From the NCBI RefSeq assembly GCF_014640675.1, contig NZ_BMHK01000023.1, positions 286-53,931 of the forward strand: a stretch of 53,646 nucleotides of DNA. Direction: 5' to 3'. The first letter of the stretch is position 1; each line of letters opens with the position of its first letter. Position numbers and translations under genes: made by a program. Under the pieces are notes generated by a model that was not told the DNA's origin, did not search any database, and was given only the letters and a program-made list of their open reading frames with translations. The DNA comes from Novosphingobium endophyticum (GTDB taxonomy: Bacteria > Pseudomonadota > Alphaproteobacteria > Sphingomonadales > Sphingomonadaceae). Shown here piece after piece: positions 1 to 17,017 of this stretch.

Positions 1-363
1 CGCTGGACGCTTGAGCTTCTCGCCGATGAGATGGTCAGGCTGACCGATCATGACGCGCTTTCCTGCGAGACCGTGCGCCGACGACTGGCGGAGAATCATC
101 TCAAGCCATGGCGCAAGGACATGTGGTGCATTCCCAAGGTCGACGGGGAATACGTTGCGCGCATGGAGGATGTGCTGGATCTCTATGCACAAGCGCCCGA
201 TCCGGAGCGGCCTGTGGTCTGTTTCGACGAGAGCCCCATCCAGCTCATCGGCGAGGTGCGCGCGCCCATTCCCGCAAAGCCCGGCCAGCTCGAGCGCTAT
301 GACTGCGAGTACAAGCGCAACGGCACCCTCAACCTGTTCGTCTTCCTCGACGCGCACCGTCCC
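1..363 (+). pseudogene. IS630-family transposase fragment (both ends missing)
   Basis: The reading frame is open from the first base of the window, so the 5' end lies outside it. It encodes a helix-turn-helix linker region followed by the start of the DDE catalytic domain of IS630-type transposases. The stretch VVCFDES carries the first catalytic Asp (about base 226), and the strand NLFVFLDAHRP follows. After HRP (base 363) similarity to the family ends abruptly: the second Asp and the final Glu/Asp are absent, and the frame continues into unrelated sequence and then the groEL terminator. This is therefore a 3'-truncated, inactive copy left beside groEL. Family assignment comes from motif recognition; the exact element is not identified. 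Confidence 0.8.
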
Positions 364-480
364 AGCCGACGGAAAGGATACATCATGACCAAGGCTCTTG
401 ATCACGAACATAAGAGCGGTTCCGTTCAGCCGGCCCGCAAAGGACTTGCACCTTCAACATCAACGCCATGCCTGGCACAC

Positions 481-519
481 AAAAAGGGCCGGGAGGACAA
501 CTCCTCCCGGCCCGTTTTT
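481..519 (-). terminator. Rho-independent terminator of groESL
   Basis: A perfect 11-bp stem (486-496 with 503-513) closes a 6-nt loop and is flanked by A5 on the left and T5 on the right. It can therefore act in both directions. It lies about 25 nt past the groEL stop codon and would end groESL transcription. It may also block readthrough from the IS fragment. Confidence 0.9.
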
Positions 520-544
520 CGGTTGGCTGGAACGCCGGGCCGGC

Positions 545-2209
<1,665 letters not shown>

Positions 2210-2233
2210 TCAGATGGATGGGTGCGGACAGGT

Positions 2234-2521
2234 TCAGGCGATAACGCCCAGGATGTCCGATTCCTTCATGATCAGCAGGTCTTCACCGTCGACCTTGACT
2301 TCGGTGCCGGACCACTTGCCGAACAGCACGCGGTCACCCACCTTGACGTCGAGCGCGGTGATAGTACCGTTCTCTGCGCGGGCACCGTTACCGGCAGCGA
2401 CGATCTCGCCCTCCGCGGGCTTTTCCTTTGCGCTGTCGGGAATGATGATGCCGCCGGCCGTCTTTTCTTCAGCCTCAACACGGCGCACGAGCACACGATC
2501 GTGCAGCGGACGGAATGCCAT
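2234..2521 (-). CDS. groES: Co-chaperonin GroES (10 kDa)
   Basis: This is the lid of the GroEL folding chamber. The 95-aa product begins [14 protein letters not shown] and contains the mobile loop with GGIIIPD at about residues 22-28. The ATG at 2521 was chosen because it gives the family length and is preceded by a GGGAG ribosome binding site. An in-frame upstream start would put the CIRCE operator inside the gene. It is the first gene of the groES-groEL operon. Confidence 0.97.
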   Translation of the reverse strand: MAFRPLHDRVLVRRVEAEEKTAGGIIIPDSAKEKPAEGEIVAAGNGARAENGTITALDVKVGDRVLFGKWSGTEVKVDGEDLLIMKESDILGVIA

Positions 2522-2557
2522 GGGAATCTCCCTTATCCTACGAACCAAAAAATAGGA

Positions 2558-2584
2558 TTGGCACTCACGCATAGAGAGTGCCAA
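2558..2584. promoter_or_regulatory. CIRCE operator (HrcA binding site)
   Basis: This is a perfect 9-bp inverted repeat, TTGGCACTC-N9-GAGTGCCAA. It differs from the classical CIRCE half-site TTAGCACTC at one position, with the compensating change in the other arm. It lies 36 bp upstream of the groES start codon, the usual location for HrcA repression of groESL. hrcA itself is not in the window. Confidence 0.95.
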
Positions 2585-2830
2585 CGGCCGGGGATATGGT
2601 TGCGCGCAGCCGGGCCGTCAAGCGGGCGCGGCACAAAAAATTCGAAAGGTAGGGTTCAGGATTGAAGCGGGCCGCGTACGCGGAGGCCGCGCGAGCGCGG
2701 CCGCATCACGAAGCGCACTGGGCACGGGCAAGTGCTTCGCGGCGAAAACGGCATCAGCACGACTTCGCCATCGAGCCGCTTCATTTCTGGACGAGAGTGG
2801 GATACGGATCCTGCCCGAGGAGAGAAATTC

Positions 2831-3415
2831 ATGCGATTCAGGCTTTTGCTCACCGGCGTTTCGTTTGCGTTGCTCGCAGCCTGCGGCGCCCCCGAAACGG
2901 ACAGCGAGGCCACATCCGCGGCCGACCTTTCCGAAACTCCTGACGCCCCGCCGCAAGATGCCGGCACGGACACAGCTACCGCGCCGCCGCCGGCCACCAC
3001 GGACGCGGCACCGGTTGCGGCGCCGGCCGCCACGGCGACATCGCCTTCGCCGACCGAGGCGGTCAGCCCCTCTGCCGTACCGGCGACAGCGCCCGCGACC
3101 AGAACCGAAATCGCGGCAACGAAAACAGCGCCCCCTGCTGCGTTCGCGCAGTGCCGCGCATGTCATTCGGTCGAAGCCGGCAAGAACGGGGTTGGCCCGA
3201 CCCTGTTCGGCATTTTCGGAAGCAAGGCCGGAGAAGTGCCGGGCTACAAGTTTTCCCCCGCGCTTGCGCGTTCGGGAATCACATGGAATCGATCCAGCCT
3301 CGACACCTGGCTCAAGGGGCCGATAAAAATGGTTCCGGGTGCGAAGATGGTGATCGCCATGCCCGATCCCGAAAAGCGCAAGGCGATCATAGATTACCTT
3401 GAAACCCTGAAGTAA
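2831..3415 (+). CDS. Lipoprotein cytochrome c (class I, mono-heme)
   Basis: The predicted product is a 194-aa outward-facing electron carrier. A signal peptide ends in a lipobox (L15-A-A-C18), so the mature N-terminus is probably lipid-anchored. A low-complexity Ala/Pro/Thr-rich tether spans roughly residues 19-104. The C-terminal domain has the heme attachment motif C108-R-A-C111-H112, and a methionine in PGAKM is the probable sixth iron ligand, as in cytochrome c2/c552 types. The ATG at 2831 has a strong GAGGAG ribosome binding site; starting further upstream would remove the signal peptide from the N-terminus. It converges with the CYTH gene (15-bp gap). The redox partner is unknown. Confidence 0.9.
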   Translation: MRFRLLLTGVSFALLAACGAPETDSEATSAADLSETPDAPPQDAGTDTATAPPPATTDAAPVAAPAATATSPSPTEAVSPSAVPATAPATRTEIAATKTAPPAAFAQCRACHSVEAGKNGVGPTLFGIFGSKAGEVPGYKFSPALARSGITWNRSSLDTWLKGPIKMVPGAKMVIAMPDPEKRKAIIDYLETLK

Positions 3416-3430
3416 TCGGCGCGCTGGCGG

Positions 3431-3901
3431 TCACCCTTCCTGCGCCAGCGCCACATTGCCGTAACGCGGGTCTCCGGTCACTTCGCGGCCGATCCAGCTC
3501 GGGATCTCCACCGGTTCGTCCGCTGCCTCCAGCTCGATCTCGGCCAGGACGAGGCCCTCGTGGGCGCCGGCGAAGACATCCACTTCCCAGGTCCGCCCGT
3601 TTCCTGCCGGGACCAGGTGGCGCATCTTGTCGATGATCCGCCCGGTGCGCAGGTCGAGCATCGCCACGGCATCCTCAAGAGGCACGGAATATTCGAATTC
3701 GGCGCGCGACAGCGCAGCTTCGCCGGACTTGCCCTTCGACTTGACGGTCAGCACCGACTTTTCCTCGTCGATCACCCGGATACGCACGCTCGCCGCGCCG
3801 CCGTTCGAGAGGTAGGCCTGGCGGATGCGCCTGCTCGCCGTGACGGAATCGCGCCAGGCGTCCCCTTCCACCAGGAATTTGCGTTCGATTTCGACAGCCA
3901 T
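3431..3901 (-). CDS. CYTH-domain protein (triphosphate tunnel metalloenzyme)
   Basis: A 156-aa single-domain protein opening with the CYTH signature E4-x-E6-x-K8. Alternating charged residues on beta strands follow (VRIRV, VLTVKSKGK, EFEY, WEVDVF, EIELE), which line the triphosphate tunnel in this family. Relatives hydrolyse inorganic triphosphate or make or break other triphosphates using Mg2+ or Mn2+; the substrate here is unproven. It starts 6 nt after the stop of the CHAD gene, so the two are co-transcribed. In E. coli YgiF the same two domains are fused in one protein, which supports a joint role. Confidence 0.9.
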   Translation of the reverse strand: MAVEIERKFLVEGDAWRDSVTASRRIRQAYLSNGGAASVRIRVIDEEKSVLTVKSKGKSGEAALSRAEFEYSVPLEDAVAMLDLRTGRIIDKMRHLVPAGNGRTWEVDVFAGAHEGLVLAEIELEAADEPVEIPSWIGREVTGDPRYGNVALAQEG

Positions 3902-3907
3902 GTCCGT

Positions 3908-4819
3908 TCATGCACCTTCGTCAGCGGCTTCCCTGCGCCAGATCGCCCACAAGGCGCCCCAGTGATCGACCCGCGCCTGCGGCTTCTCGGCCAGCGACCG
4001 GGCAACGAGCGGCGCGATGTCCCGTTCGAGTTGCTTGCGCCGTTCCCGCGCCAGCGCGAGCATCGCCTCGACCGCGTCGAACCGCTCCGTGCTGGGCGGC
4101 ATCGCACCCAACCATTCTTCGAGCACGCAAATGTCGTGGTGCAGGCCGAGCATGTCGGCCAGCCGGCTCAGTTCGGCGGCGCATGGTCGCATCGTCGCGG
4201 GCCACAGCGGTACCAGCAACCGGGTGTGATACCAATGGTATTTCATCAGCTTGCGCAATTCGTGGTAGTTCGCGGCGGAAGGCTCCGAATGCACCGCGCG
4301 CTCAGCCTTGCGCGCCTTTCGCAAGATTCGCCGCAGACCGCCGCCCAGCGCGTCCCAGCCCTCGCCCTGCAAGGACCAGTCCTTGCTGCGTTCGAGCGCC
4401 TTTTCGAGCCGCTTGCGGGCCTCGTCGAGATGAGTGGAGGCCATTCCCTTGGGCGCCTGCTGCGCCTGATCGCGCGCAAGCTGCCGGCGCAGCGGCGCGA
4501 AGAGCCCGGTCTTCGCGGCCTCCGGAGCGCCTTGGGTCAGCAGGTCGATGGTATCGAGCAACACCTTGACGTCGCGGGAACCGGAAAGCGCGCGCGCAAT
4601 GTCGCGAAAGTCCGCGTTCTCCTGCGCATAATCGGGAAAGACCGGCCGGACCAGGCGGACCAGCGCGCGCATCTTCTTGCAGCACTTGCGCACTTCATGC
4701 ACCGCGACGGCTGCATCCTTGCCCTCGATCGCGCCGATCGCGCCACCGATCTGCTCGCGCGCGATTCTCCGCGCCGCTCCGGCGACGGTGTCGTCCTTGA
4801 GTCGAAACCGGTAGGCCAT
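3908..4819 (-). CDS. CHAD-domain protein (polyphosphate-binding type)
   Basis: A 303-aa, His/Arg/Lys-rich helical protein with the two four-helix halves typical of CHAD domains. Conserved basic helices include VHEVRKCCKKMRALVRL near the start and YHELRKLMKYHWYHTRL in the second half. CHAD domains are known to bind polyphosphate through these basic residues. The start at MAYRFRL (4819) is favoured over an in-frame ATG 57 nt upstream because a GAGAGGG ribosome binding site precedes it and relatives begin there. It is immediately upstream of the CYTH gene (6-nt gap). A Ppx/GppA phosphatase gene about 24 kb away is another possible polyphosphate link. Confidence 0.88.
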   Translation of the reverse strand: MAYRFRLKDDTVAGAARRIAREQIGGAIGAIEGKDAAVAVHEVRKCCKKMRALVRLVRPVFPDYAQENADFRDIARALSGSRDVKVLLDTIDLLTQGAPEAAKTGLFAPLRRQLARDQAQQAPKGMASTHLDEARKRLEKALERSKDWSLQGEGWDALGGGLRRILRKARKAERAVHSEPSAANYHELRKLMKYHWYHTRLLVPLWPATMRPCAAELSRLADMLGLHHDICVLEEWLGAMPPSTERFDAVEAMLALARERRKQLERDIAPLVARSLAEKPQARVDHWGALWAIWRREAADEGA

Positions 4820-4930
4820 GCGCCCTCTCTCAACCGCACCCGGACTTTCGGCCGGAGCGCGCCCCGGCACTGTCACAAATACGCGGCAGGATGGGAAGCC
4901 GAAACCGCCGTTCGCACATCCCCGCGATGC

Positions 4931-4957
4931 AAAAAGGGCGGCTCCGACGAGCCGCCC
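4931..4957 (-). terminator. Terminator of rplJL
   Basis: A 9-bp GC-rich perfect stem (4936-4944 with 4949-4957) has a 4-nt loop and is followed on the minus strand by T5. It lies 34 nt beyond the rplL stop codon, between rplL and the divergent end of the CHAD gene promoter region. Confidence 0.88.
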
Positions 4958-4990
4958 TTCCTGTTTCGTCCCGGAAATCCGGGAAGAAGA

Positions 4991-5365
4991 TTACTTGAGC
5001 TCGACGGTACCGCCGGCTTCCTCGATCTTCTTCTTGACTTCCTCGGCTTCAGCCTTGTTGACGCCTTCCTTGACCGGCTTCGGAGCACCTTCGACGAGAG
5101 CCTTGGCTTCGGCGAGGCCCAGACCGGTGATGGCGCGGACTTCCTTGATGACCTGGATCTTCTTGCCGCCGTCTCCGGTCAGGATGACGTCGAATTCGGT
5201 CTGCTCTTCAGCGGCGGCGGCTTCACCACCGGCAGCCGGAGCGGCAACCGCAACGGCGGCGGCGGCGGAAACGCCCCAAGCCTCTTCAAGGGCCTTGGCG
5301 AGGTCGGCCGCCTCGAGGACGGTCAGCTGCGACAGTTCTTCAACAAGCTTGGCAATATCGGCCAT
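4991..5365 (-). CDS. rplL: 50S ribosomal protein L7/L12
   Basis: A 124-aa stalk protein that recruits translation factors to the ribosome. It has the N-terminal dimerisation helices ([22 protein letters not shown]), an Ala/Gly/Glu-rich hinge at about 32-54, and the C-terminal factor-binding domain (TEFDVIL to the end, with [21 protein letters not shown]). It follows rplJ with an 89-nt gap and ends before a strong terminator. In contrast to the common bacterial arrangement, rpoB does not follow on the same strand. Confidence 0.98.
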   Translation of the reverse strand: MADIAKLVEELSQLTVLEAADLAKALEEAWGVSAAAAVAVAAPAAGGEAAAAEEQTEFDVILTGDGGKKIQVIKEVRAITGLGLAEAKALVEGAPKPVKEGVNKAEAEEVKKKIEEAGGTVELK

Positions 5366-5454
5366 GTTACTTCACTCCTGATCTGTGGTCCCGCCGGTGC
5401 CTCATGCAGCCGGGCGGGATAAATCGTTTCGAAACGTGTTGCTTGGGCTTGCGC

Positions 5455-5967
5455 TCAGGCAGCCTTGTCCGCGTAGGCGGCAAAGACGCGCGCCAGCTTG
5501 GCCGCCGGAGCGGTCGAGAGCTGGGCGATCTTGGTCGCCGGAGCCTGAACGAGGCCGATGAGCTTGGCGCGCAGTTCGTCGAGCGAGGGCATCGAGGCTA
5601 GAGCCTTGACGCCGTCCGCGTTCAGAACCTGCGAACCCATCGCGCCGCCGACGATCTCGATCTTGTCGGTCGTCTTGGCGAAATCGACGACAGCCTTGGC
5701 GGCTGCGACGGGGTCCACCGAAGTGGCGATGGCCGTCGGGCCGGTCAGGAAGTCGCCGATACCGACATAGTCGGTGTCCGCGATGGCAAGCTTGGCAAGA
5801 CGGTTCTTCGCAACCTTGTAGGACGCACCGGCTTCACGAACCTTCTCGCGCAGGGCGGTGGACTGGGCCACCGTCATGCCGAGGTTGCGGGTGATGACCA
5901 CCACGCCGACCTCATTGAAAGTCGCGTTGAGCTGGGCGACCGCGTCGGCTTTCTGCGAACGATCCAT
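5455..5967 (-). CDS. rplJ: 50S ribosomal protein L10
   Basis: A 170-aa protein forming the base of the L7/L12 stalk. It begins [20 protein letters not shown] and shows the L10 core ([37 protein letters not shown]) plus a C-terminal helix that binds L7/L12 dimers. A GAAGGAG ribosome binding site precedes the ATG. rplK and rplA, which usually lie just upstream, are absent; an xre/DUF2975 operon precedes it instead. Confidence 0.97.
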   Translation of the reverse strand: MDRSQKADAVAQLNATFNEVGVVVITRNLGMTVAQSTALREKVREAGASYKVAKNRLAKLAIADTDYVGIGDFLTGPTAIATSVDPVAAAKAVVDFAKTTDKIEIVGGAMGSQVLNADGVKALASMPSLDELRAKLIGLVQAPATKIAQLSTAPAAKLARVFAAYADKAA

Positions 5968-6312
5968 GCCTTACTCCTTCACAATGGGCGCACGGGGTGG
6001 GGTGGGCCCAATCCGCAACGCCCGGCTACGTTTGACCATGGCGCTGATGCACCACGGGCGAGTCCGTTCGATGGGGAAGGAGTTTCGCGCCAAAGCGCGA
6101 GAGTGGCACCGCGCTTCAAATCGGGAGCGAGGGGCCGGAAAATTCCTGTTCCCCGTCTAGGCTGGAAATTAAGCCCCGGCAAATCCCGGAGCACCAACTG
6201 TCTCGGACGGATGAACGACGGCCCGAAGGCTGCCGGTCGGAGCGGGCCAGTGGCGGAAATCAAGCGAAGAGTCAAGCACGGGTGGCGCATGAACCCACCC
6301 GTGCCGGCGCAC
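5968..6312 (-). promoter_or_regulatory. Long rplJL leader, possible L10 autoregulatory RNA
   Basis: No convincing gene lies in this 345-bp stretch. rplJL operons are often controlled by L10(L12)4 binding to a structured leader RNA, and a leader of this size with GC-rich self-complementary segments fits that. I could not confirm a specific L10-leader consensus by eye. Covariance searching with the L10_leader model would decide. Confidence 0.35.
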
Positions 6313-6567
6313 TCACGCCTCTCCGGTTTCCTCCACGGTCTCCGCCTCGTACCCCAGCAGGTCTCCCGGCTGGCAGCCCATCTCGCGGCAGATCGCCTCG
6401 AGCGTGGAGAAGCGGATCGCCTTGGCCTTGCCGGTCTTGAGGATCGAAAGGTTGGCTAGCGTGATATCGATCCGCTCTGCCAGCTCGGTCAGGGTCATCC
6501 GGCGGGCGTGGAGCAGGTCGTCGAGCTTCACCTGGATGCGGCTGCCTTCGGGCGGCTCGGAGGGCAT
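6313..6567 (-). CDS. Xre-family (YozG-like) transcriptional regulator
   Basis: An 84-aa protein made almost entirely of one helix-turn-helix domain (QVKLDDLLHARRMTLTELAERIDITLANLSILKTGKAKAIRFSTLEAICREMGCQ), of the compact type that accompanies DUF2975 membrane proteins in many bacteria. Its ATG overlaps the stop codon of the DUF2975 gene by one base (TGATG), so the two are translationally coupled. It is the third gene of a three-gene operon and the likely autoregulator acting on the AT-rich operator-like region at 7258-7348. The effector and targets are unknown. Confidence 0.88.
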   Translation of the reverse strand: MPSEPPEGSRIQVKLDDLLHARRMTLTELAERIDITLANLSILKTGKAKAIRFSTLEAICREMGCQPGDLLGYEAETVEETGEA

Positions 6568-7109
6568 CAGACCGTCCCTTCCAGATCCTCACGCATGCGC
6601 GTACCCTCACGGAAGACCCGCGCGAGGATGAACAGGATCAGCGCCAGGAACAGCCCGGCGAGCGGCAAATCGATCTTGAAGTGGATGGCGCGGGTCACGT
6701 CCTCCACCCAGCCGCCGACAATGACCATGGGAACGGTGACGACGTGGATCACGACAGTGATCCACGCCATGCCGCGCAGCCGTTCGGCATTGGCGGGAAC
6801 GAACGGATCGCCTTCGCCGACACTGCCGACGATGCGGAACAGGTGCCGCTGGAAATAGAAGACAAGCACCGCCAGCACGGCCGCCATCAACAGCAGCGCG
6901 GCGATGGCCCAGACCGCTTCGGACGGCGCCCCCTGCCCCACGAGCCTCGCCACCACTCTCCCGCGCAAGGCAAAGAGGACCGGCACGGCCATCGTGAATG
7001 CCGCAGCGCCAGCGAGCGCCGCCGCCATGGCGATCCCCAGTATGATTCTGACGATCGCCAACAGCGGGTCGCGCCCCGTGCCGGGGGCCGTGCGAGCGGC
7101 GGATGTCAC
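6567..7109 (-). CDS. DUF2975 membrane protein
   Basis: A 180-aa protein with four predicted membrane helices: LLAIVRIILGIAMAAALAG; AVWAIAALLLMAAVLAVLVFYF; ITVVIHVVTVPMVIVGG; LAGLFLALILFILARVF. The FREG motif near the C-terminus (VFREGTRMREDLEGTV) is typical of DUF2975. The start is a GTG at 7109 that overlaps the TGA of the preceding 46-aa gene (GTGA), the standard coupling arrangement. The function of DUF2975 is unknown. Its constant pairing with a small Xre regulator suggests a membrane sensor-regulator unit, which is inference. Confidence 0.85.
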   Translation of the reverse strand: MTSAARTAPGTGRDPLLAIVRIILGIAMAAALAGAAAFTMAVPVLFALRGRVVARLVGQGAPSEAVWAIAALLLMAAVLAVLVFYFQRHLFRIVGSVGEGDPFVPANAERLRGMAWITVVIHVVTVPMVIVGGWVEDVTRAIHFKIDLPLAGLFLALILFILARVFREGTRMREDLEGTV

Positions 7110-7246
7110 GCAAGCGCCTGCGCGGTTACGGCGGCGGAAGCCGGCGCATGGGAAGCCTCCGGCATGGCCAGCGTCGAGGACCAGAGCGCGAAAACCGTAA
7201 GGACGGCCAGCGCGAAAGCGCCGAAGGTGTCTGAAGTGCGGGTCAT
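7106..7246 (-). CDS. Small membrane or secreted peptide, first gene of the DUF2975 operon
   Basis: A 46-aa reading frame, MTRTSDTFGAFALAVLTVFA then LWSSTLAMP and an Ala-rich tail ending AVTAQALA. The single hydrophobic segment (about residues 9-27) could be a membrane anchor or an uncleaved signal. Evidence for translation is good: the ATG is preceded by GGAG at proper spacing, and the TGA overlaps the GTG start of the DUF2975 gene in a GTGA box. It lies directly downstream of a promoter-like sequence. I know of no assigned function, and the gene is small enough to be missed by gene callers. Confidence 0.7.
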   Translation of the reverse strand: MTRTSDTFGAFALAVLTVFALWSSTLAMPEASHAPASAAVTAQALA

Positions 7247-7257
7247 TGATCGTTCTC

Positions 7258-7348
7258 CGATAATCTTGATATCGATATTCAATAAATGGTCGCTGCCTTA
7301 TTGTCAATCGATAATATCGCAAAACGATATGACGCTGATCGTTTTGCG
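7258..7348. repeat. Palindromic operator-like cluster between DUF2975 operon and rpoB
   Basis: This AT-rich patch in otherwise GC-rich DNA contains three nested symmetric elements. They are ATATCGATAT (7269-7278), CGATA-A-TATCG (7309-7319), and a perfect 11-bp inverted repeat CGCAAAACGAT-N9-ATCGTTTTGCG (7318-7328 with 7338-7348). The 11-bp arms are centred 20 bp apart, two helical turns, as expected for a dimeric regulator. The cluster flanks the -35/-10 of the DUF2975 operon, so autorepression by the Xre protein is the simplest reading. Confidence 0.6.
7279..7307 (-). promoter_or_regulatory. Promoter of the 46-aa peptide/DUF2975/xre operon
   Basis: On the minus strand a perfect -35 box TTGACA (7302-7307) is followed, after 17 bp, by a weaker -10 candidate TATTGA (7279-7284). 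Transcription would begin about 25-30 nt before the 46-aa gene. Both boxes sit inside a cluster of palindromic CGATA/TATCG motifs. Confidence 0.55.
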
Positions 7349-7416
7349 GAAAATGGGCGCGATGCGCGCCACATGTCCTTCGTCGAAGGCAGCCGACTCG
7401 CCGCCATCCGGAACGT

Positions 7417-7445
7417 TTGACAGTTGGCCGGCACAATCCTATATC
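7417..7445 (+). promoter_or_regulatory. Sigma70-type promoter for rpoBC
   Basis: A perfect -35 TTGACA (7417-7422), a 17-bp spacer, and the -10 TATATC (7440-7445). It is the best housekeeping promoter upstream of rpoB and implies a leader of about 250 nt before the start codon at 7706. No gene was recognised in the 7446-7705 leader. Confidence 0.65.
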
Positions 7446-7705
7446 CGCCCCTGCTCGGCGCTTCGAGCAAGGCGGGTCCATGCGCGGGGACACGTCCAGG
7501 AAGGAAGCGGTCCGGGTTTCCATCTGACGCAAAGGCTGCAGGCCGCAATGGAACCTTTTTCAAGGATTCCTTGCATGGCTGGCGGCCTTTTCGTGTTGCG
7601 GATGGCTCTGCCTGGGGGCGGAGAGACTCTCGCGATGACGAATTTTTTCCGGACCGGTTCTCCGCGAATCGGCCCCCTTGAGAAGCGAAGAGGCAACAGA
7701 TCCAC

Positions 7706-11875
<4,170 letters not shown>

Positions 11876-11883
11876 CGAGGTCC

Positions 11884-11906
11884 GGGCGGGACCGACGGTC
11901 CCGCCC
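11884..11906 (+). other. Stable hairpin between rpoB and rpoC
   Basis: A perfect 10-bp GC-rich stem (11884-11893 with 11897-11906) closes a 3-nt loop just after the rpoB stop. A pyrimidine run follows, but there is no real T-tract, so efficient termination is unlikely. An RNA-processing or stability role is possible. Confidence 0.6.
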
Positions 11907-11949
11907 TCTCCTTCTGCCTAGAGAATTCACCCCCAAGAGGGACTGAAAA

Positions 11950-16242
<4,293 letters not shown>

Positions 16243-16272
16243 GCCTCACTTCCCTTCGTTCGCGAAATGAAG

Positions 16273-16305
16273 AGCCCCGCCGGTTCGATCCGGCGGGGCT
16301 TTTTC
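16273..16305 (+). terminator. Terminator of rpoBC
   Basis: A perfect 11-bp stem (16273-16283 with 16290-16300) with a 6-nt loop is followed by a T-run. It is 30 nt after the rpoC stop. Confidence 0.92.
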
Positions 16306-16309
16306 GTGG

Positions 16310-16429
16310 CGTCATCCCGGACTTGATCCGGGACCGCCGGCGGTGTTTACACGCGGCCTGCCACAGGTGCTTCTCCGGGAGGTTGTTTCGAACGACCGCC
16401 ACCGGTCCCGAGCCGAGCCCGGGACGACG
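16310..16429. repeat. Palindromic intergenic repeat element
   Basis: Two 26-nt arms (16310-16335 and 16404-16429) are imperfect inverted copies of each other. The left arm begins CGTCATCCCGGACTTGATCC and is itself a small palindrome around GGACTTGATCC. Sequences of this GTCATCCCGGA-type are familiar as dispersed short palindromes in alphaproteobacterial intergenic DNA. It sits between the rpoC terminator and the 3' end of the convergent protease gene. Confidence 0.65.
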
Positions 16430-16437
16430 AGGCTCGT

Positions 16438-16968
16438 TCAGTCCTCCGGCCCGATGATCATCCGGTCACCGTCGATGCGCACGCCCTGCAGCCTGGAAAG
16501 GAACGACTGGCCGAGCAGCGAGACGTCGAGCCCCTCCGGGATGATCGCGGCGTCGACGCTCGTCGCCTCGAACCCGCCGAGTTCGACGCGGTCGAGCGTC
16601 ACCGGAACGCCATAGACCGTCCCGCTCGCCCCCCGGCCCACCGCGACGAGATCACCGTCGGTCCAGTAGAGGCCGATCGCCTCGGCATCGGCGCGCGTCA
16701 GGGCGATCATGCTGGCACCGGTATCGACCAGAAAGCGCGTCCGGTACGAATCGACGGTTGCCTCGGCGTAGAAATGGCCGTCGGGGCGGCGCTGGAGCAC
16801 GGTTTCGCCACCAAGCCAGTTCTGGCGTTGCTGTTGCGGCTCGGATTCGATCGCCGCGCGTTTCGGCCCGGCGTCCGCGACATCGTCGCCTCCGGCCCTC
16901 AGGCCCGGCGCGATCCAGCCCGCGACCGCGACCGTTCCGATAACAAGGATGACAGGGCCTGCGCGCAT
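16438..16968 (-). CDS. Retropepsin-like aspartic protease (clan AA)
   Basis: A 176-aa protein with one N-terminal hydrophobic segment (PVILVIGTVAVAGWIA), probably a membrane anchor or signal. The aspartyl protease domain follows at about 55-175. The catalytic motif is FLVD82TGAS, and a later LLGQSFLSRL matches the second family signature (a Gly-Leu/Phe-rich strand). Such single-lobe proteins act as homodimers in the retropepsin-like family. Their natural substrates in alphaproteobacteria are largely unknown. The gene lies 49 nt downstream of ispG on the same strand and could be co-transcribed with it. Confidence 0.85.
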   Translation of the reverse strand: MRAGPVILVIGTVAVAGWIAPGLRAGGDDVADAGPKRAAIESEPQQQRQNWLGGETVLQRRPDGHFYAEATVDSYRTRFLVDTGASMIALTRADAEAIGLYWTDGDLVAVGRGASGTVYGVPVTLDRVELGGFEATSVDAAIIPEGLDVSLLGQSFLSRLQGVRIDGDRMIIGPED

Positions 16969-17017
16969 AACCGGTACAGGCTATGCGCGAAATGCTGAGG
17001 CCCGGTTAAGATCGGAT

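Noticed and set aside
11884..11906. Reading the rpoB-rpoC hairpin as a terminator
   Set aside because: No T-tract follows, and rpoC must be expressed with rpoB, so it is listed as a hairpin of unknown role.
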